In this document: one piece after another, positions 24,501 to 32,657 of the stretch
Position numbering within the stretch: position 1 is the stretch's first letter
Layout: the number at the start of each line of letters is the position of its first letter
Assembly: GCF_014836645.1 (NCBI RefSeq)
Contig: NZ_JACSQM010000001.1
Span: forward strand, 806,001-870,000
DNA length: 64,000 nt
From: Fictibacillus norfolkensis
Lineage (GTDB): Bacteria; Bacillota; Bacilli; Bacillales; Fictibacillaceae
Direction: 5' to 3'
The notes under the pieces: generated by a model
The model's input: the letters and a program-made list of their open reading frames with translations, nothing else
Told to the model about the DNA's origin: nothing
The model's database searches: none
Position numbers and translations under genes: made by a program

Positions 24501-26672
24501 ATGCTTAAGCAAAACGTGCAACACTTAATTCAAGACATGACATTAGAAGAAAAGATCAGCCAGTTGGTTCAGCTTGCTACTCCTTTCTTTAAAGGTTCAT
24601 CTGATCAAGGCTTCATCACGGGTCCTATGCAGGAGATGGGGATTACGGATGACGTGATTCGCAATACGGGATCTGTTCTTGGTGGATCAGGAGCTCGTGA
24701 AACGCGCAACATTCAAGACGCACATTTAAAAGAAAACCGTCATGGCATTCCTTTATTGATGATGGCTGATATCGTGCATGGTTATAAGACGATTTTTCCG
24801 GTACCTCTAGCGATCGGCTGTTCATGGGATATGGATCTTGCTGAAAAAAGTGCAGAGATCGCAGCAAAAGAAGCTTCTGTTTCTGGTGTTCACGTAACGT
24901 TCGCGCCGATGGTCGACCTCGTTCGTGACCCGCGCTGGGGCCGTGTGATGGAGTCAACGGGTGAAGATGGTTTCTTGAACAGCGAGTTCGCTCGTGCGTT
25001 CGTTCGTGGTTTTCAAGGAACAGATCTAACGAACGACAAAGACCGTGTTGCAGCTTGCGTAAAGCACTTTGCAGCATACGGTGCTCCTGAAGGCGGACGC
25101 GATTATAATACGGTGAACATGTCTGAGCGTCAGCTTCGCGAGTCTTACCTGCCTGCTTATAAAGCCGCGCTTGATGAAGGCTGTGAGATGGTGATGACGG
25201 CGTTCAATACAGTGGACGGTATTCCAGCAACGGCGAACAAAAAGCTGATGCGCGACCTTCTTCGTGACGAGTGGGGCTTTGACGGCGTGATCATCTCAGA
25301 CTGGGGTGCTGTAAAAGAGCAGCTTCCACACGGTGTGGCTGAAGATGAAGCAGAAGCGGCATATAAAGCACTGACAGCTGGTGTTGACATCGAGATGATG
25401 ACAACGTGCTACGTCGATCACGTGAAAGAGCTTGTGGAAAGCGGCAAATTATCGGAATCTCTCGTAGATGAATCGGTAGAACGTATCTTAACGTTGAAGC
25501 AGAAGCTAGGACTTTTTGAAGATCCATACCGTGGTGCTGATGAGAAGCGTGCGGAAGAAGTGATTTTGTGCGACGAGCACCGTGACGTAGCACGTGAACT
25601 TGCTGCTAAGTCTTGTGTACTTTTAAAAAATGAAGGCGGTGTTCTTCCCCTTCAACCCACTCAAAAAATTGCACTCATTGGCCCGTTCGCTACAAATGGC
25701 GATCTGATGGGACCTTGGTCGTGGCAAGGTGCTTATGATGATGTGGTAAAAGTGGATACAGGATTGTTAAACAAGTTGGCTGATCCTTCTCTTTTAACAG
25801 TTGCGGACGGTTGTGAGGTTGAGTCTGTGACGTCTGAGCAGCTGGAAAAAGCGGCTCGTGTTGCGAGTGATGCGGATGTGATCGTGCTCGCACTTGGAGA
25901 AGCATCATTCATGAGTGGTGAAGCGGGATGCCGTGCTGACATTCGTCTGCCCGAGCCACAGCTTCAACTGATTCAGGAAATGAAAAAGTTAGGCAAACCG
26001 ATCGTAACGGTACTCTTTAACGGTCGTCCGCTCGACCTTCATGGTGTGGTAGATCAAGTGGATGCAGTATTAGAAGCTTGGTATCCAGGTACTGAAGCAG
26101 GTGCAGCGATTGCTGATCTTTTATTCGGAGACGTGAATCCGTCTGGACGTTTATCCATGTCGTTCCCTTATTCCGTTGGTCAGGTACCAGTCTATTACAA
26201 TCACTTCAACACAGGTCGTCCACAGCCGACTCCAGAAAATAAAGAGCGTTATCTGTCTCATTATCTGGACATTCCGAACGAGCCTCTATTCCCGTTCGGT
26301 TTCGGTTTGAGCTATACAGAGTTCACGTATGACGATGTGAAGTTGTCGAGTGATGTGTTGACGGAGGATGGCGTCATTACAGCTTCTGTAACCGTTACAA
26401 ATACAGGGGATGTTGCTGGTGAAGAGCTAGTTCAGCTGTATATTCGCGATATTGCAGGTGATGTTGTTCGTCCGGTGAAAGAGTTAAAAGGTTATAAAAA
26501 GATTGTTCTTGAGCCAGGCGTGTCCGAGGAAGTTACGTTCGAGATCACAGAAGAAATGCTTCGCTATCACCACGAGAACCTAGAGTTCAAGAGTGATGCT
26601 GGTAAGTTTACGATGTTTATCGGGAAAAACAGCCATGATGTGGTGAGTGTTCCGTTTAGATTGGTTAAATAA
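24501..26672 (+). CDS. Glycoside hydrolase family 3 beta-glucosidase (BglX-like), cytoplasmic
   Basis: The 723-residue product has an N-terminal TIM-barrel domain (about 10-340) with nucleophile Asp267 (VIISDWGA), an alpha/beta sandwich domain (about 360-585) and a C-terminal fibronectin-III-like domain (about 620-715). The block KHFAAYGAPEGGRDYN is typical of BglX-type GH3. There is no signal peptide, so it should hydrolyse imported oligosaccharides. GH3 members near beta-1,2-glucan genes can be sophorose/beta-1,2-oligoglucan glucosidases, but specificity cannot be read from sequence. RBS AGGAGG lies 8 nt before the ATG. The promoter carries a cre box and a LacI-type operator shared with the facing GH35 operon, so it appears to belong to the same regulon. 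Confidence 0.92.
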   Translation: MLKQNVQHLIQDMTLEEKISQLVQLATPFFKGSSDQGFITGPMQEMGITDDVIRNTGSVLGGSGARETRNIQDAHLKENRHGIPLLMMADIVHGYKTIFPVPLAIGCSWDMDLAEKSAEIAAKEASVSGVHVTFAPMVDLVRDPRWGRVMESTGEDGFLNSEFARAFVRGFQGTDLTNDKDRVAACVKHFAAYGAPEGGRDYNTVNMSERQLRESYLPAYKAALDEGCEMVMTAFNTVDGIPATANKKLMRDLLRDEWGFDGVIISDWGAVKEQLPHGVAEDEAEAAYKALTAGVDIEMMTTCYVDHVKELVESGKLSESLVDESVERILTLKQKLGLFEDPYRGADEKRAEEVILCDEHRDVARELAAKSCVLLKNEGGVLPLQPTQKIALIGPFATNGDLMGPWSWQGAYDDVVKVDTGLLNKLADPSLLTVADGCEVESVTSEQLEKAARVASDADVIVLALGEASFMSGEAGCRADIRLPEPQLQLIQEMKKLGKPIVTVLFNGRPLDLHGVVDQVDAVLEAWYPGTEAGAAIADLLFGDVNPSGRLSMSFPYSVGQVPVYYNHFNTGRPQPTPENKERYLSHYLDIPNEPLFPFGFGLSYTEFTYDDVKLSSDVLTEDGVITASVTVTNTGDVAGEELVQLYIRDIAGDVVRPVKELKGYKKIVLEPGVSEEVTFEITEEMLRYHHENLEFKSDAGKFTMFIGKNSHDVVSVPFRLVK

Positions 26673-26679
26673 TTTAGTA

Positions 26680-26713
26680 AGGACTGCTCTTGTGTTGAGC
26701 AGTCCTTTTTTTG
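26680..26713 (+). terminator. GH3 terminator
   Basis: AGGACTGCTC / GAGCAGTCCT with a 7-nt loop is followed by a run of T on the plus strand. Confidence 0.9.
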
Positions 26714-26715
26714 TG

Positions 26716-26871
26716 TTTTACGGTACGTGTTTTTATATTTATTACGCGTTCGCCGGTAATTGGTGTGTGACCACCTGTAAAGCATGTTTTTCCACCGGTG
26801 AATCCTTCGTGACCACCTGTAACTAAGGTATCATCACCGCTAAATTTACTTTCACCACCGATAAACACTCC
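26716..26871 (+). repeat. 21-nt repeat element, copy 2 (type A)
   Basis: The head ACGGTACGTG...ATTACGCG (26716-26748) is followed by six units spaced exactly 21 nt, consensus NCCACCGGTAAA plus about 9 variable bases. It is the most regular copy. On the minus strand the units can be read in one frame as heptapeptides such as FTGGHTP, but the other copies break frame. It lies between the GH3 terminator and the GH35 terminator. Confidence 0.82.
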
Positions 26872-26906
26872 AAACAAGTTGAAACTCCCACTAAACAGCT
26901 CCGCTA

Positions 26907-26952
26907 AAAATAAAAAGACCTTGAGAGCTTCCGAACATTGCTCCCAAGGTCT
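26907..26952 (-). terminator. Terminator of the large glycan operon (after GH35-2)
   Basis: On the minus strand AGACCTTG plus GCTC pairs with GAGC plus CAAGGTCT and is followed by TTTTTATTTTT. It begins about 25 nt past the GH35 stop codon. Confidence 0.82.
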
Positions 26953-26976
26953 CTTTTACTACTATCAAACACTATC

Positions 26977-29388
26977 CTATCCCATCAAAACACGCAACAC
27001 ATCATCCACTTTCGCATGTTTCTTACTGCGAACGAGCATTAACTCTTCATTTTCTTCAATTACATAATCAGCACTCGGTAAAATCTTCGTTCCACGTTCA
27101 AACGCGATTACATCTTCCACCTGCGTTAAGCGGAAATCGATATAGTCTGCACTCACACCGGTAATTTCAGCTGTCGCGTAAATAATTTTCACATTACCTA
27201 CAGCTAGATTCATAGGCAGCATCACACCGTCTTTGCTCTGCAACAACAGCTTTCTTCCGCCGAGCAACGCCTTTCCATCTTCATAAACATTGAATTCTTT
27301 ATCGAATCCGTCTAGATTCAACAGATGAAGGAAGCGCTCATCTTCCGTATCAACAGTCGATGTCATAAAGATGCCGTGGTGAGGGTAATCATGCGTTAGT
27401 TTCGCACGACTACCTAGTCGTTCAAGTGCTGTTTTAAAGAAAGGCAAATCGCAGCGATAGAAGCTGGCGATCACGATTGCGCGTCCATTCCCTACTTCAG
27501 ACTCAAAGCCACACACATCATCAGATCCGTACACTCTAAAAATAGGAGTCACATTCGGTCCGACTTCAAAACGCTGAACGAAGCCTGAACGAATTTCTGG
27601 CTGAGCTGAAGCCCAGTTGTCTCCATAGATAGAAAGATAGTTTCCGTGACCATCACGGCTTATCCCTTTATACGACACACCAAGCGCTTCCGCTAATAGC
27701 GTACAGTCCTTCCCTTCCATATCAAATAGAGGGACCTCACCGTACAGAAGAATTTTTCCGCCTGTTTTCAAATAGTTTACGAGTTTCTCTTGAATCGCAC
27801 TGTCCATGTAACGAGCGGATGGCAGCGCTAGGACAGGCGTTTTCGTCACATCCAATGGTTTGTTCTGAACATCGACCGCTGTAAAACGGTAACCGTTCAG
27901 CAGCATGGCACGGCCCATGATCTCCCAAACGCCAGCACCGCGGTTCGCCTCAATGTTCGAGAGAATCTCACGCATTACTTCACTCTTCGGATAACGATAT
28001 TCGGTCATGTAATAATCCGGGATGAACGCAAACGATACTTCATCTCGTTCTTCGTTCATACGCGCGAGCTTATCACTCACCGCCATCACACTTTGGTTCA
28101 CGCGTGACATGCGCGGAAACGTATAGTTGTAGTCGCCTTCTGGACCGATTGGTGCTGCGAAACCGTGACGTTCACCAGTTGAGGCAATGCGGTCGTTACC
28201 ATCGTCAACAAGCGTATGAAGTCTAGCATTTTTCCCGCCAGCAAACAGGTAATAGTTGATGAGTCGGTTTCCTTGAGCAAGACACATTCTAAACTTAAAA
28301 TCCGCTGCTGATGGATCATAGCGCTCGCCTAACGTTTCACCAAAATTTCCGTCACCACAGTTGAACTCCACAGACGTTAACGGCTGATCTTCGTTATGGA
28401 CGGCTTCCATCAGACCGTTGATGATGTAGAGGTCTTGAAAGGTTTTCATGTCAAGATCGCCAAAATAAATATCAGAACCCGAGATATATCCAGGTCCTTG
28501 GTTATACGTTTCATATAGCTGGCTGATTCCGATCGGGTACGTGAATCCTCGTCCTCCGCCTGTTCCGTGGATGTTTACGACGAATGGAATGTCTTTTACT
28601 CCGAACTCTTCCGCATACTCTCTTAAAATCGCGATATATTTAGCGAATCGGTAGCGCATGTAATAACCAAGATCCTTTAACAGCTGCGCCGCATACTCTT
28701 CTTTCGGAGAGCGGAATGCAGCGTTTCGTTCAGCACTTTCTTCCACCGAGAACGGATAGCGGTCAGAAATGTTATCACCGTATCGTTCACTCAACCAATT
28801 TGATAAATCGTTCAGCACATTATCCGTCAGATCAGGTGTGTTGCTCACCCAAGACAGCATACCGATCTCATTATCAAGCTGAAACGCGATGATTTTTCCG
28901 CCGTTCGGATAGATGCGCGGCGTAACCACTTCCATCACTTTTTCATAATACTTCCGAACTTCTTGTAAAAATCCTGGCGCAAGATAATCCACGGTTGGTG
29001 TAGTCGGTTCGCTTTCGTCCCAACCAACCGGAATGATCTCCGGATGCTTCTCATACACCCAATAAGGAAGTCCTTCGTTTTTCATCTCGGCCATGATGAA
29101 CGGACCGGGACGAACAAAGAAATAAAAGCCGTTTTCCGTACAAAGGTCGATGAAGCCGGCAAGGTCTGTTTCAGGACGTGTTTTACCAGTAAAATCAAAC
29201 TGCCCTTCTACCGGCTCATGCCAAAGCCATGGCACATAAGTGGCCACGGCGTTACATCCTGTTTCTTTTAGCTTGTTCAAACGGTCTTGCCAATCGCTTT
29301 TATCAAGACGGTAGTAATGAATCTCTCCGCACGTGATCAGAACGGGCTTGCCGTCGATGATGATCTGTTTGTTCTTAATCTCAATCAT
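26977..29388 (-). CDS. Glycoside hydrolase family 35 enzyme (operon distal copy)
   Basis: From the ATG at 29388 the product has 803 residues without signal peptide. The N-terminal GH35 TIM barrel (about 5-360) shows GEIHYYRL, YVPWLWHEP, VRPGPFIMAE, acid/base Glu174 (QLDNEIG) and probable nucleophile Glu341 (SVEFNCGDG). The nucleophile motif differs from the E-F/Y-W-x-G of classic beta-galactosidases. The remaining ~440 residues should be beta-sandwich domains. GH35 includes beta-galactosidases, exo-beta-glucosaminidases and a 1,2-beta-oligoglucan glucosyltransferase, so beta-galactosidase is only the default name. The stop of the upstream GH144-like gene and this ATG overlap as TAATG, implying translational coupling and a joint role on the same imported glycan. 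It is the last gene of the operon. Confidence 0.85.
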   Translation of the reverse strand: MIEIKNKQIIIDGKPVLITCGEIHYYRLDKSDWQDRLNKLKETGCNAVATYVPWLWHEPVEGQFDFTGKTRPETDLAGFIDLCTENGFYFFVRPGPFIMAEMKNEGLPYWVYEKHPEIIPVGWDESEPTTPTVDYLAPGFLQEVRKYYEKVMEVVTPRIYPNGGKIIAFQLDNEIGMLSWVSNTPDLTDNVLNDLSNWLSERYGDNISDRYPFSVEESAERNAAFRSPKEEYAAQLLKDLGYYMRYRFAKYIAILREYAEEFGVKDIPFVVNIHGTGGGRGFTYPIGISQLYETYNQGPGYISGSDIYFGDLDMKTFQDLYIINGLMEAVHNEDQPLTSVEFNCGDGNFGETLGERYDPSAADFKFRMCLAQGNRLINYYLFAGGKNARLHTLVDDGNDRIASTGERHGFAAPIGPEGDYNYTFPRMSRVNQSVMAVSDKLARMNEERDEVSFAFIPDYYMTEYRYPKSEVMREILSNIEANRGAGVWEIMGRAMLLNGYRFTAVDVQNKPLDVTKTPVLALPSARYMDSAIQEKLVNYLKTGGKILLYGEVPLFDMEGKDCTLLAEALGVSYKGISRDGHGNYLSIYGDNWASAQPEIRSGFVQRFEVGPNVTPIFRVYGSDDVCGFESEVGNGRAIVIASFYRCDLPFFKTALERLGSRAKLTHDYPHHGIFMTSTVDTEDERFLHLLNLDGFDKEFNVYEDGKALLGGRKLLLQSKDGVMLPMNLAVGNVKIIYATAEITGVSADYIDFRLTQVEDVIAFERGTKILPSADYVIEENEELMLVRSKKHAKVDDVLRVLMG

Positions 29389-30605
29389 TATGCCGGACTT
29401 CCTTCTGTCTTTTTCCAACCTAACAGGTCAGCACCTTGTTTCACATACTTATTTTTCATGAAAAGATCCCACACGAGACCAGATTGATAGTTTTCGATCA
29501 TTAGAAGCGTGATTCCCTTGTCGATTCCGATTACATGGTCAGAATACCAAGCTGGCGTTACATCGAGGTTATAAGAATCTTGGAAACCATACTCACCCCA
29601 TAGCTGTGGATGTTCTTCGTAAAAATACTTCATCGCCGCGATCGATTCTTCTGGTGTGAACACGATTGAACCGGCTGCTCCCGTCGGTGCGACCGTACCT
29701 TCTAGTTCAGGCTCACACCCTTCATAATAAGGAGGAGCACCTGGAACACGGTAGCCAGTCGGACTCGCACAAGCTGTTAAACCCCAAGCATTTTCGTGAT
29801 ACGTCTTAAACTCACTCGATTTTTCTTTACAGAACGCACGGTTCGCAAGAGATGCTCTTACCGAGTTCTCGTACCAATTGATTCCGTCTCCGTCGACGAT
29901 ATCTCTAAAATCGATGAACGCATGCGAATATTGGTGAACAAACATCGCGTTCCCTGGCGCGTGAATGTACTCGTAATCTTTGTACGTTCCTTTTCTGCGT
30001 TCGAAGCCGTCATAAATTTTTGCAGGAACCGGATGTGTAGGAGACGCAACGCCAAGCACATACGTCATCATCTGCTCCGCGTACATATCCCAGTGATGGA
30101 AGCCGCCCGTTTCCGGGTTGTAGCCCATGTAGAACTGGTTAACCGGCTCGTCATAATACACGTTCCAGTCGATGCGAGCGTAGATCTTCTCAAATAGCTC
30201 GGCGATCTCTCCGCCAAAATATTCAGCAGATGTTACAGCACCACATAGGAAGATTCCCGTATCGATGATCGACGCACAGTCGTACCACTCTTCGTTTTTC
30301 TTCGCCGTCTGCATATTTAAGAAATGGTAAAAGAAACCGCTCGCGTGTTCCACGTTGTTTAAGAATGTTTCAAGCGTCCCTTTCGTACGCTCGTATCCTT
30401 CTTCTTTCGTGATCCAGCCGCGCTCGATTCCGATGATGATCGCCGTTAATCCGAAACCGTTTGATGCGATACTTGCTACTTTTTTATTCGCAGACTGATC
30501 CAGGATCAACCCGTATCCCGGGCTGTTTTTATCCGTGTTAGCTTCGTTCCAAAAGAAATCAAAGCATCCTTTTGCTTCAAGGTCCAATAGTTTCTGTGTA
30601 TCCAT
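29388..30605 (-). CDS. GH144-like (PF10091 glycoamylase-type) cytoplasmic glucan hydrolase
   Basis: The 405-residue product resembles the PF10091 family, which underlies GH144: an (alpha/alpha)6 barrel. Visible patterns are GCFDFFWNEAN near the N terminus, SIASNGFGLTAI, HASGFFYHFLN, ASIIDTGIFLCG, and a C-terminal GEYGFQDSYN with the DKGITLLMIENY helix. Characterised GH144 enzymes are endo-beta-1,2-glucanases. Here the protein covers essentially just the catalytic domain and lacks a signal peptide, so it should act on imported oligosaccharides, perhaps in an exo mode. Its TAATG coupling to the downstream GH35 and its position after four permease genes support that. Specificity (beta-1,2-glucan or other) is inferred. 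A long hairpin repeat lies in the 225-nt gap upstream. Confidence 0.75.
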   Translation of the reverse strand: MDTQKLLDLEAKGCFDFFWNEANTDKNSPGYGLILDQSANKKVASIASNGFGLTAIIIGIERGWITKEEGYERTKGTLETFLNNVEHASGFFYHFLNMQTAKKNEEWYDCASIIDTGIFLCGAVTSAEYFGGEIAELFEKIYARIDWNVYYDEPVNQFYMGYNPETGGFHHWDMYAEQMMTYVLGVASPTHPVPAKIYDGFERRKGTYKDYEYIHAPGNAMFVHQYSHAFIDFRDIVDGDGINWYENSVRASLANRAFCKEKSSEFKTYHENAWGLTACASPTGYRVPGAPPYYEGCEPELEGTVAPTGAAGSIVFTPEESIAAMKYFYEEHPQLWGEYGFQDSYNLDVTPAWYSDHVIGIDKGITLLMIENYQSGLVWDLFMKNKYVKQGADLLGWKKTEGSPA

Positions 30606-30654
30606 CGTTATTCCCCTCTCTTTTTGTGGGTTTTTAAACCATTTAAAGTGAAGA

Positions 30655-30790
30655 TCGTTTCATTCCGCTCCAGGTGCTTCGCTTTCCGCGGGGCGACCGG
30701 TGAGCCCCTTGCCGCTTTGCGCCTTTAAGGGTCTCACCTGACCGCTCGTCCCGCAGGAGTCTCACACCTTCTGCTCCATTCCACTATTTC
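30655..30790. repeat. Dispersed long-hairpin repeat, copy A
   Basis: A GC-rich element, imperfectly palindromic around an inner stem GGTGAG-CCCTT / AAGGG-CTCACC. It contains GGTGCTTCGCTTTCCGCG and GAGCCCCTTGCCGCTTTGCG. A second copy at 43141-43270 matches it closely over about 80 nt. It lies between a permease gene and the GH144-like gene on the same strand, so it would be transcribed and could affect mRNA processing or read-through. No transposase or clear target duplication is seen. Confidence 0.75.
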
Positions 30791-30830
30791 TATGAAGAAT
30801 TTCACCAAAGAATGAAGACCCAAACTCGTA

Positions 30831-31790
30831 TTACTCCCCAGTAATCCCCGAACGGTCCACGCCTTCAACAAACCAGCGCTGCGTGATAAAGTACACGATC
30901 AATAATGGCAGAATCGACAAGACTGTTCCTGCCATCTTGATTCCTTCGTTCAATTGATTGCCGCCACTCACTCCCATCTCAGCAGGGAACATCTGCTGAT
31001 ACGTCGCAACGAACTTCTGCAGCTGCAGCGGTAGTGTTGTTAACGCATCTCCAAAATAGATTGCGGCCAGATACGTTTCGTTCCAATACCAAACGAATGA
31101 GAACAAAAACGAGATAATGATCGCAGGCAATGCCATCGGTAAGGCGATTGTGAAGAAGATTCGAAAATGTCCTGCCCCGTCAAGCTGAGCCGCTTCTTCC
31201 AATGCTTTTGGCACGGCTCTAAAAAACTGATAAAAGATCAGGATAAAGATCGCGCTGTTCAACCCTTGTCCGAACGTTGCCGGAAGCAAGAACGCACTCA
31301 AACTGCCAAGAATGTTCAGCTCATTAAAGAAGATGTATCTCGGAATGAGTGTTACTTGCGGCGGAATTATAAACGTTGCGAGCACAAGAACGAACATGAT
31401 CTTTTTCCCGCGAAAATCAAATCGAGCGAGACCGTATCCGACTACTGCTGCAACGGCTGTCTGCGCCAATGCAGGCAGAACGGTCACATACAATGTTTCC
31501 ATCAATGTTGAGAAAAAGTTTAGCACTTTGTTCGCCTGCTCATAGTTTCCGGTATAAAACTGCGTTGGAATCCAGTTCACGAGCGGGTTCAACAGATCAT
31601 CCAAACTTTTAAAGCTGTACACACCCATGTAAAGAAGCGGATAGAGGTACACGAATCCGATCCCTACCAAGAGTCCGTAGATCAAGAGCTTATAAAGAAG
31701 ACCATCTGTCCCCTGCATGCCCAAAAACATGCGTTTTGTTTTTAAGTAATACTTGTTCACTTGCTGTGTTTTGGTTTGCACATTGATCAC
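30831..31790 (-). CDS. CUT1 sugar ABC transporter permease (MalG-type), second pair
   Basis: The product has about 319 residues with six membrane helices (first at about 32-54) and the permease EAA loop EEAAQLDGAG (about 218-227) that contacts the ATPase. It ends with the RWFVEGVDRSGITGE tail typical of MalG/LacG-type subunits. It imports oligosaccharides together with the adjacent MalF-type subunit. The start is GTG 31790 or the GTG at 31781, which has the better distance from AGAGGA. No ATPase gene is in the window; Bacillus CUT1 systems commonly share an MsmX-type ATPase. This is the second permease pair in the same operon, which is unusual. Confidence 0.9.
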   Translation of the reverse strand: MINVQTKTQQVNKYYLKTKRMFLGMQGTDGLLYKLLIYGLLVGIGFVYLYPLLYMGVYSFKSLDDLLNPLVNWIPTQFYTGNYEQANKVLNFFSTLMETLYVTVLPALAQTAVAAVVGYGLARFDFRGKKIMFVLVLATFIIPPQVTLIPRYIFFNELNILGSLSAFLLPATFGQGLNSAIFILIFYQFFRAVPKALEEAAQLDGAGHFRIFFTIALPMALPAIIISFLFSFVWYWNETYLAAIYFGDALTTLPLQLQKFVATYQQMFPAEMGVSGGNQLNEGIKMAGTVLSILPLLIVYFITQRWFVEGVDRSGITGE

Positions 31791-31796
31791 ATCCTC

Positions 31797-32657
31797 TTAG
31801 GTGTATTTTTTCTTTCTTTTTACCGTCATCACACCAACCGCGATTGAAAGCGCCGCGGCGATGATCAGGAAGTAGATCCAAGATAGTGCTGAAGCATAGC
31901 CATAACCTGTGTCCACTTTAAACATGTTTTTCTGAATATGCTCGATGATCGGATTCAGCGAGAATACCGAATACGTTACGATTGTGTAGATCAAGTTAAC
32001 GATGATCATGGGCTTAAGGCTTGGCAGGGTGATCTTCCAAAAGAACTCCCAGTTGCTCGCACCGTCGATCTTCGCCGCTTCAAAGATCTGCTTGTCCATC
32101 TTTTGAAGTGCAGCAAGGAAAATTAAGATCTGTACGCCTGAATACCACAGAATCACGATCAGGTTTTTTATTAAATACAGTAAGATTCCGTTAAAGAAGC
32201 CATCAGGGTTATCATTTAACGCCTGATAGATCGCGTATTGTTCAATAGAAGGAATCGTCGTGATTCCTTGATCGATAAGCTCCTTAATAACCGGTCCGCT
32301 GGCAATGATAACCGGCAGGAAGAAGATCGTACGGAACAATCCGCGGAACTTAATCTTTTGGTTCAACAACAGAGCGATGATCAATGAAAAGACGATGATG
32401 ATTGGAACCGAGATGACCATCTCTTCTAGATAGGTTAGGACGCGGTCAACGAACGTTCCATCGACCGAAAACGCATATTCATAGTTTCCAAAGCTCACAA
32501 AGTTCGTTTTAATACCATCCGTTGTGATCTTTACTTCCTGAAAGCTTAAAAAGAGCGAGTATAGTAGCGGAAACGCCGTAAAAATGAGAAAGCCGAGAAT
32601 CCATGGTGAAACAAACAGCAATCCTGTAAGATTTCTGTTATTGCCTAGTCGTTTCAT
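31797..32657 (-). CDS. CUT1 sugar ABC transporter permease (MalF-type), second pair
   Basis: The 286-residue product has six membrane helices and an EAA loop EAAKIDGASNWEFFWKITLP (about 187-206). It pairs with the following MalG-type gene, starting 7 nt downstream. The start overlaps the end of the DUF5696 gene by 20 nt, with RBS GGGGGAG. Its separation from the solute-binding genes by an NHL-Yip1 protein and a DUF5696 protein suggests that those two proteins work with this pair, or that all four permeases serve one substrate set. Confidence 0.9.
   Translation of the reverse strand: MKRLGNNRNLTGLLFVSPWILGFLIFTAFPLLYSLFLSFQEVKITTDGIKTNFVSFGNYEYAFSVDGTFVDRVLTYLEEMVISVPIIIVFSLIIALLLNQKIKFRGLFRTIFFLPVIIASGPVIKELIDQGITTIPSIEQYAIYQALNDNPDGFFNGILLYLIKNLIVILWYSGVQILIFLAALQKMDKQIFEAAKIDGASNWEFFWKITLPSLKPMIIVNLIYTIVTYSVFSLNPIIEHIQKNMFKVDTGYGYASALSWIYFLIIAAALSIAVGVMTVKRKKKYT

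Noticed and set aside
24302..24508. 68-aa plus-strand open frame before the GH3 gene
   Set aside because: It covers the terminator, promoter, cre box and operator, has no RBS and overlaps the GH3 start.
26716..26871. CRISPR array at the 21-nt repeats
   Set aside because: Conserved part is only about 11 nt, period is 21 nt, units are degenerate, and there are no cas genes. A CRISPR repeat-spacer unit is about 60 nt or more.
26674..26877. 67-aa minus-strand open frame across copy 2 of the repeat
   Set aside because: It starts inside the repeat, runs through the GH3 terminator and has no credible start signals.
30655..30790. Insertion sequence remnant at the long-hairpin repeat
   Set aside because: No transposase reading frame and no clear target-site duplication; both copies are short and non-coding.
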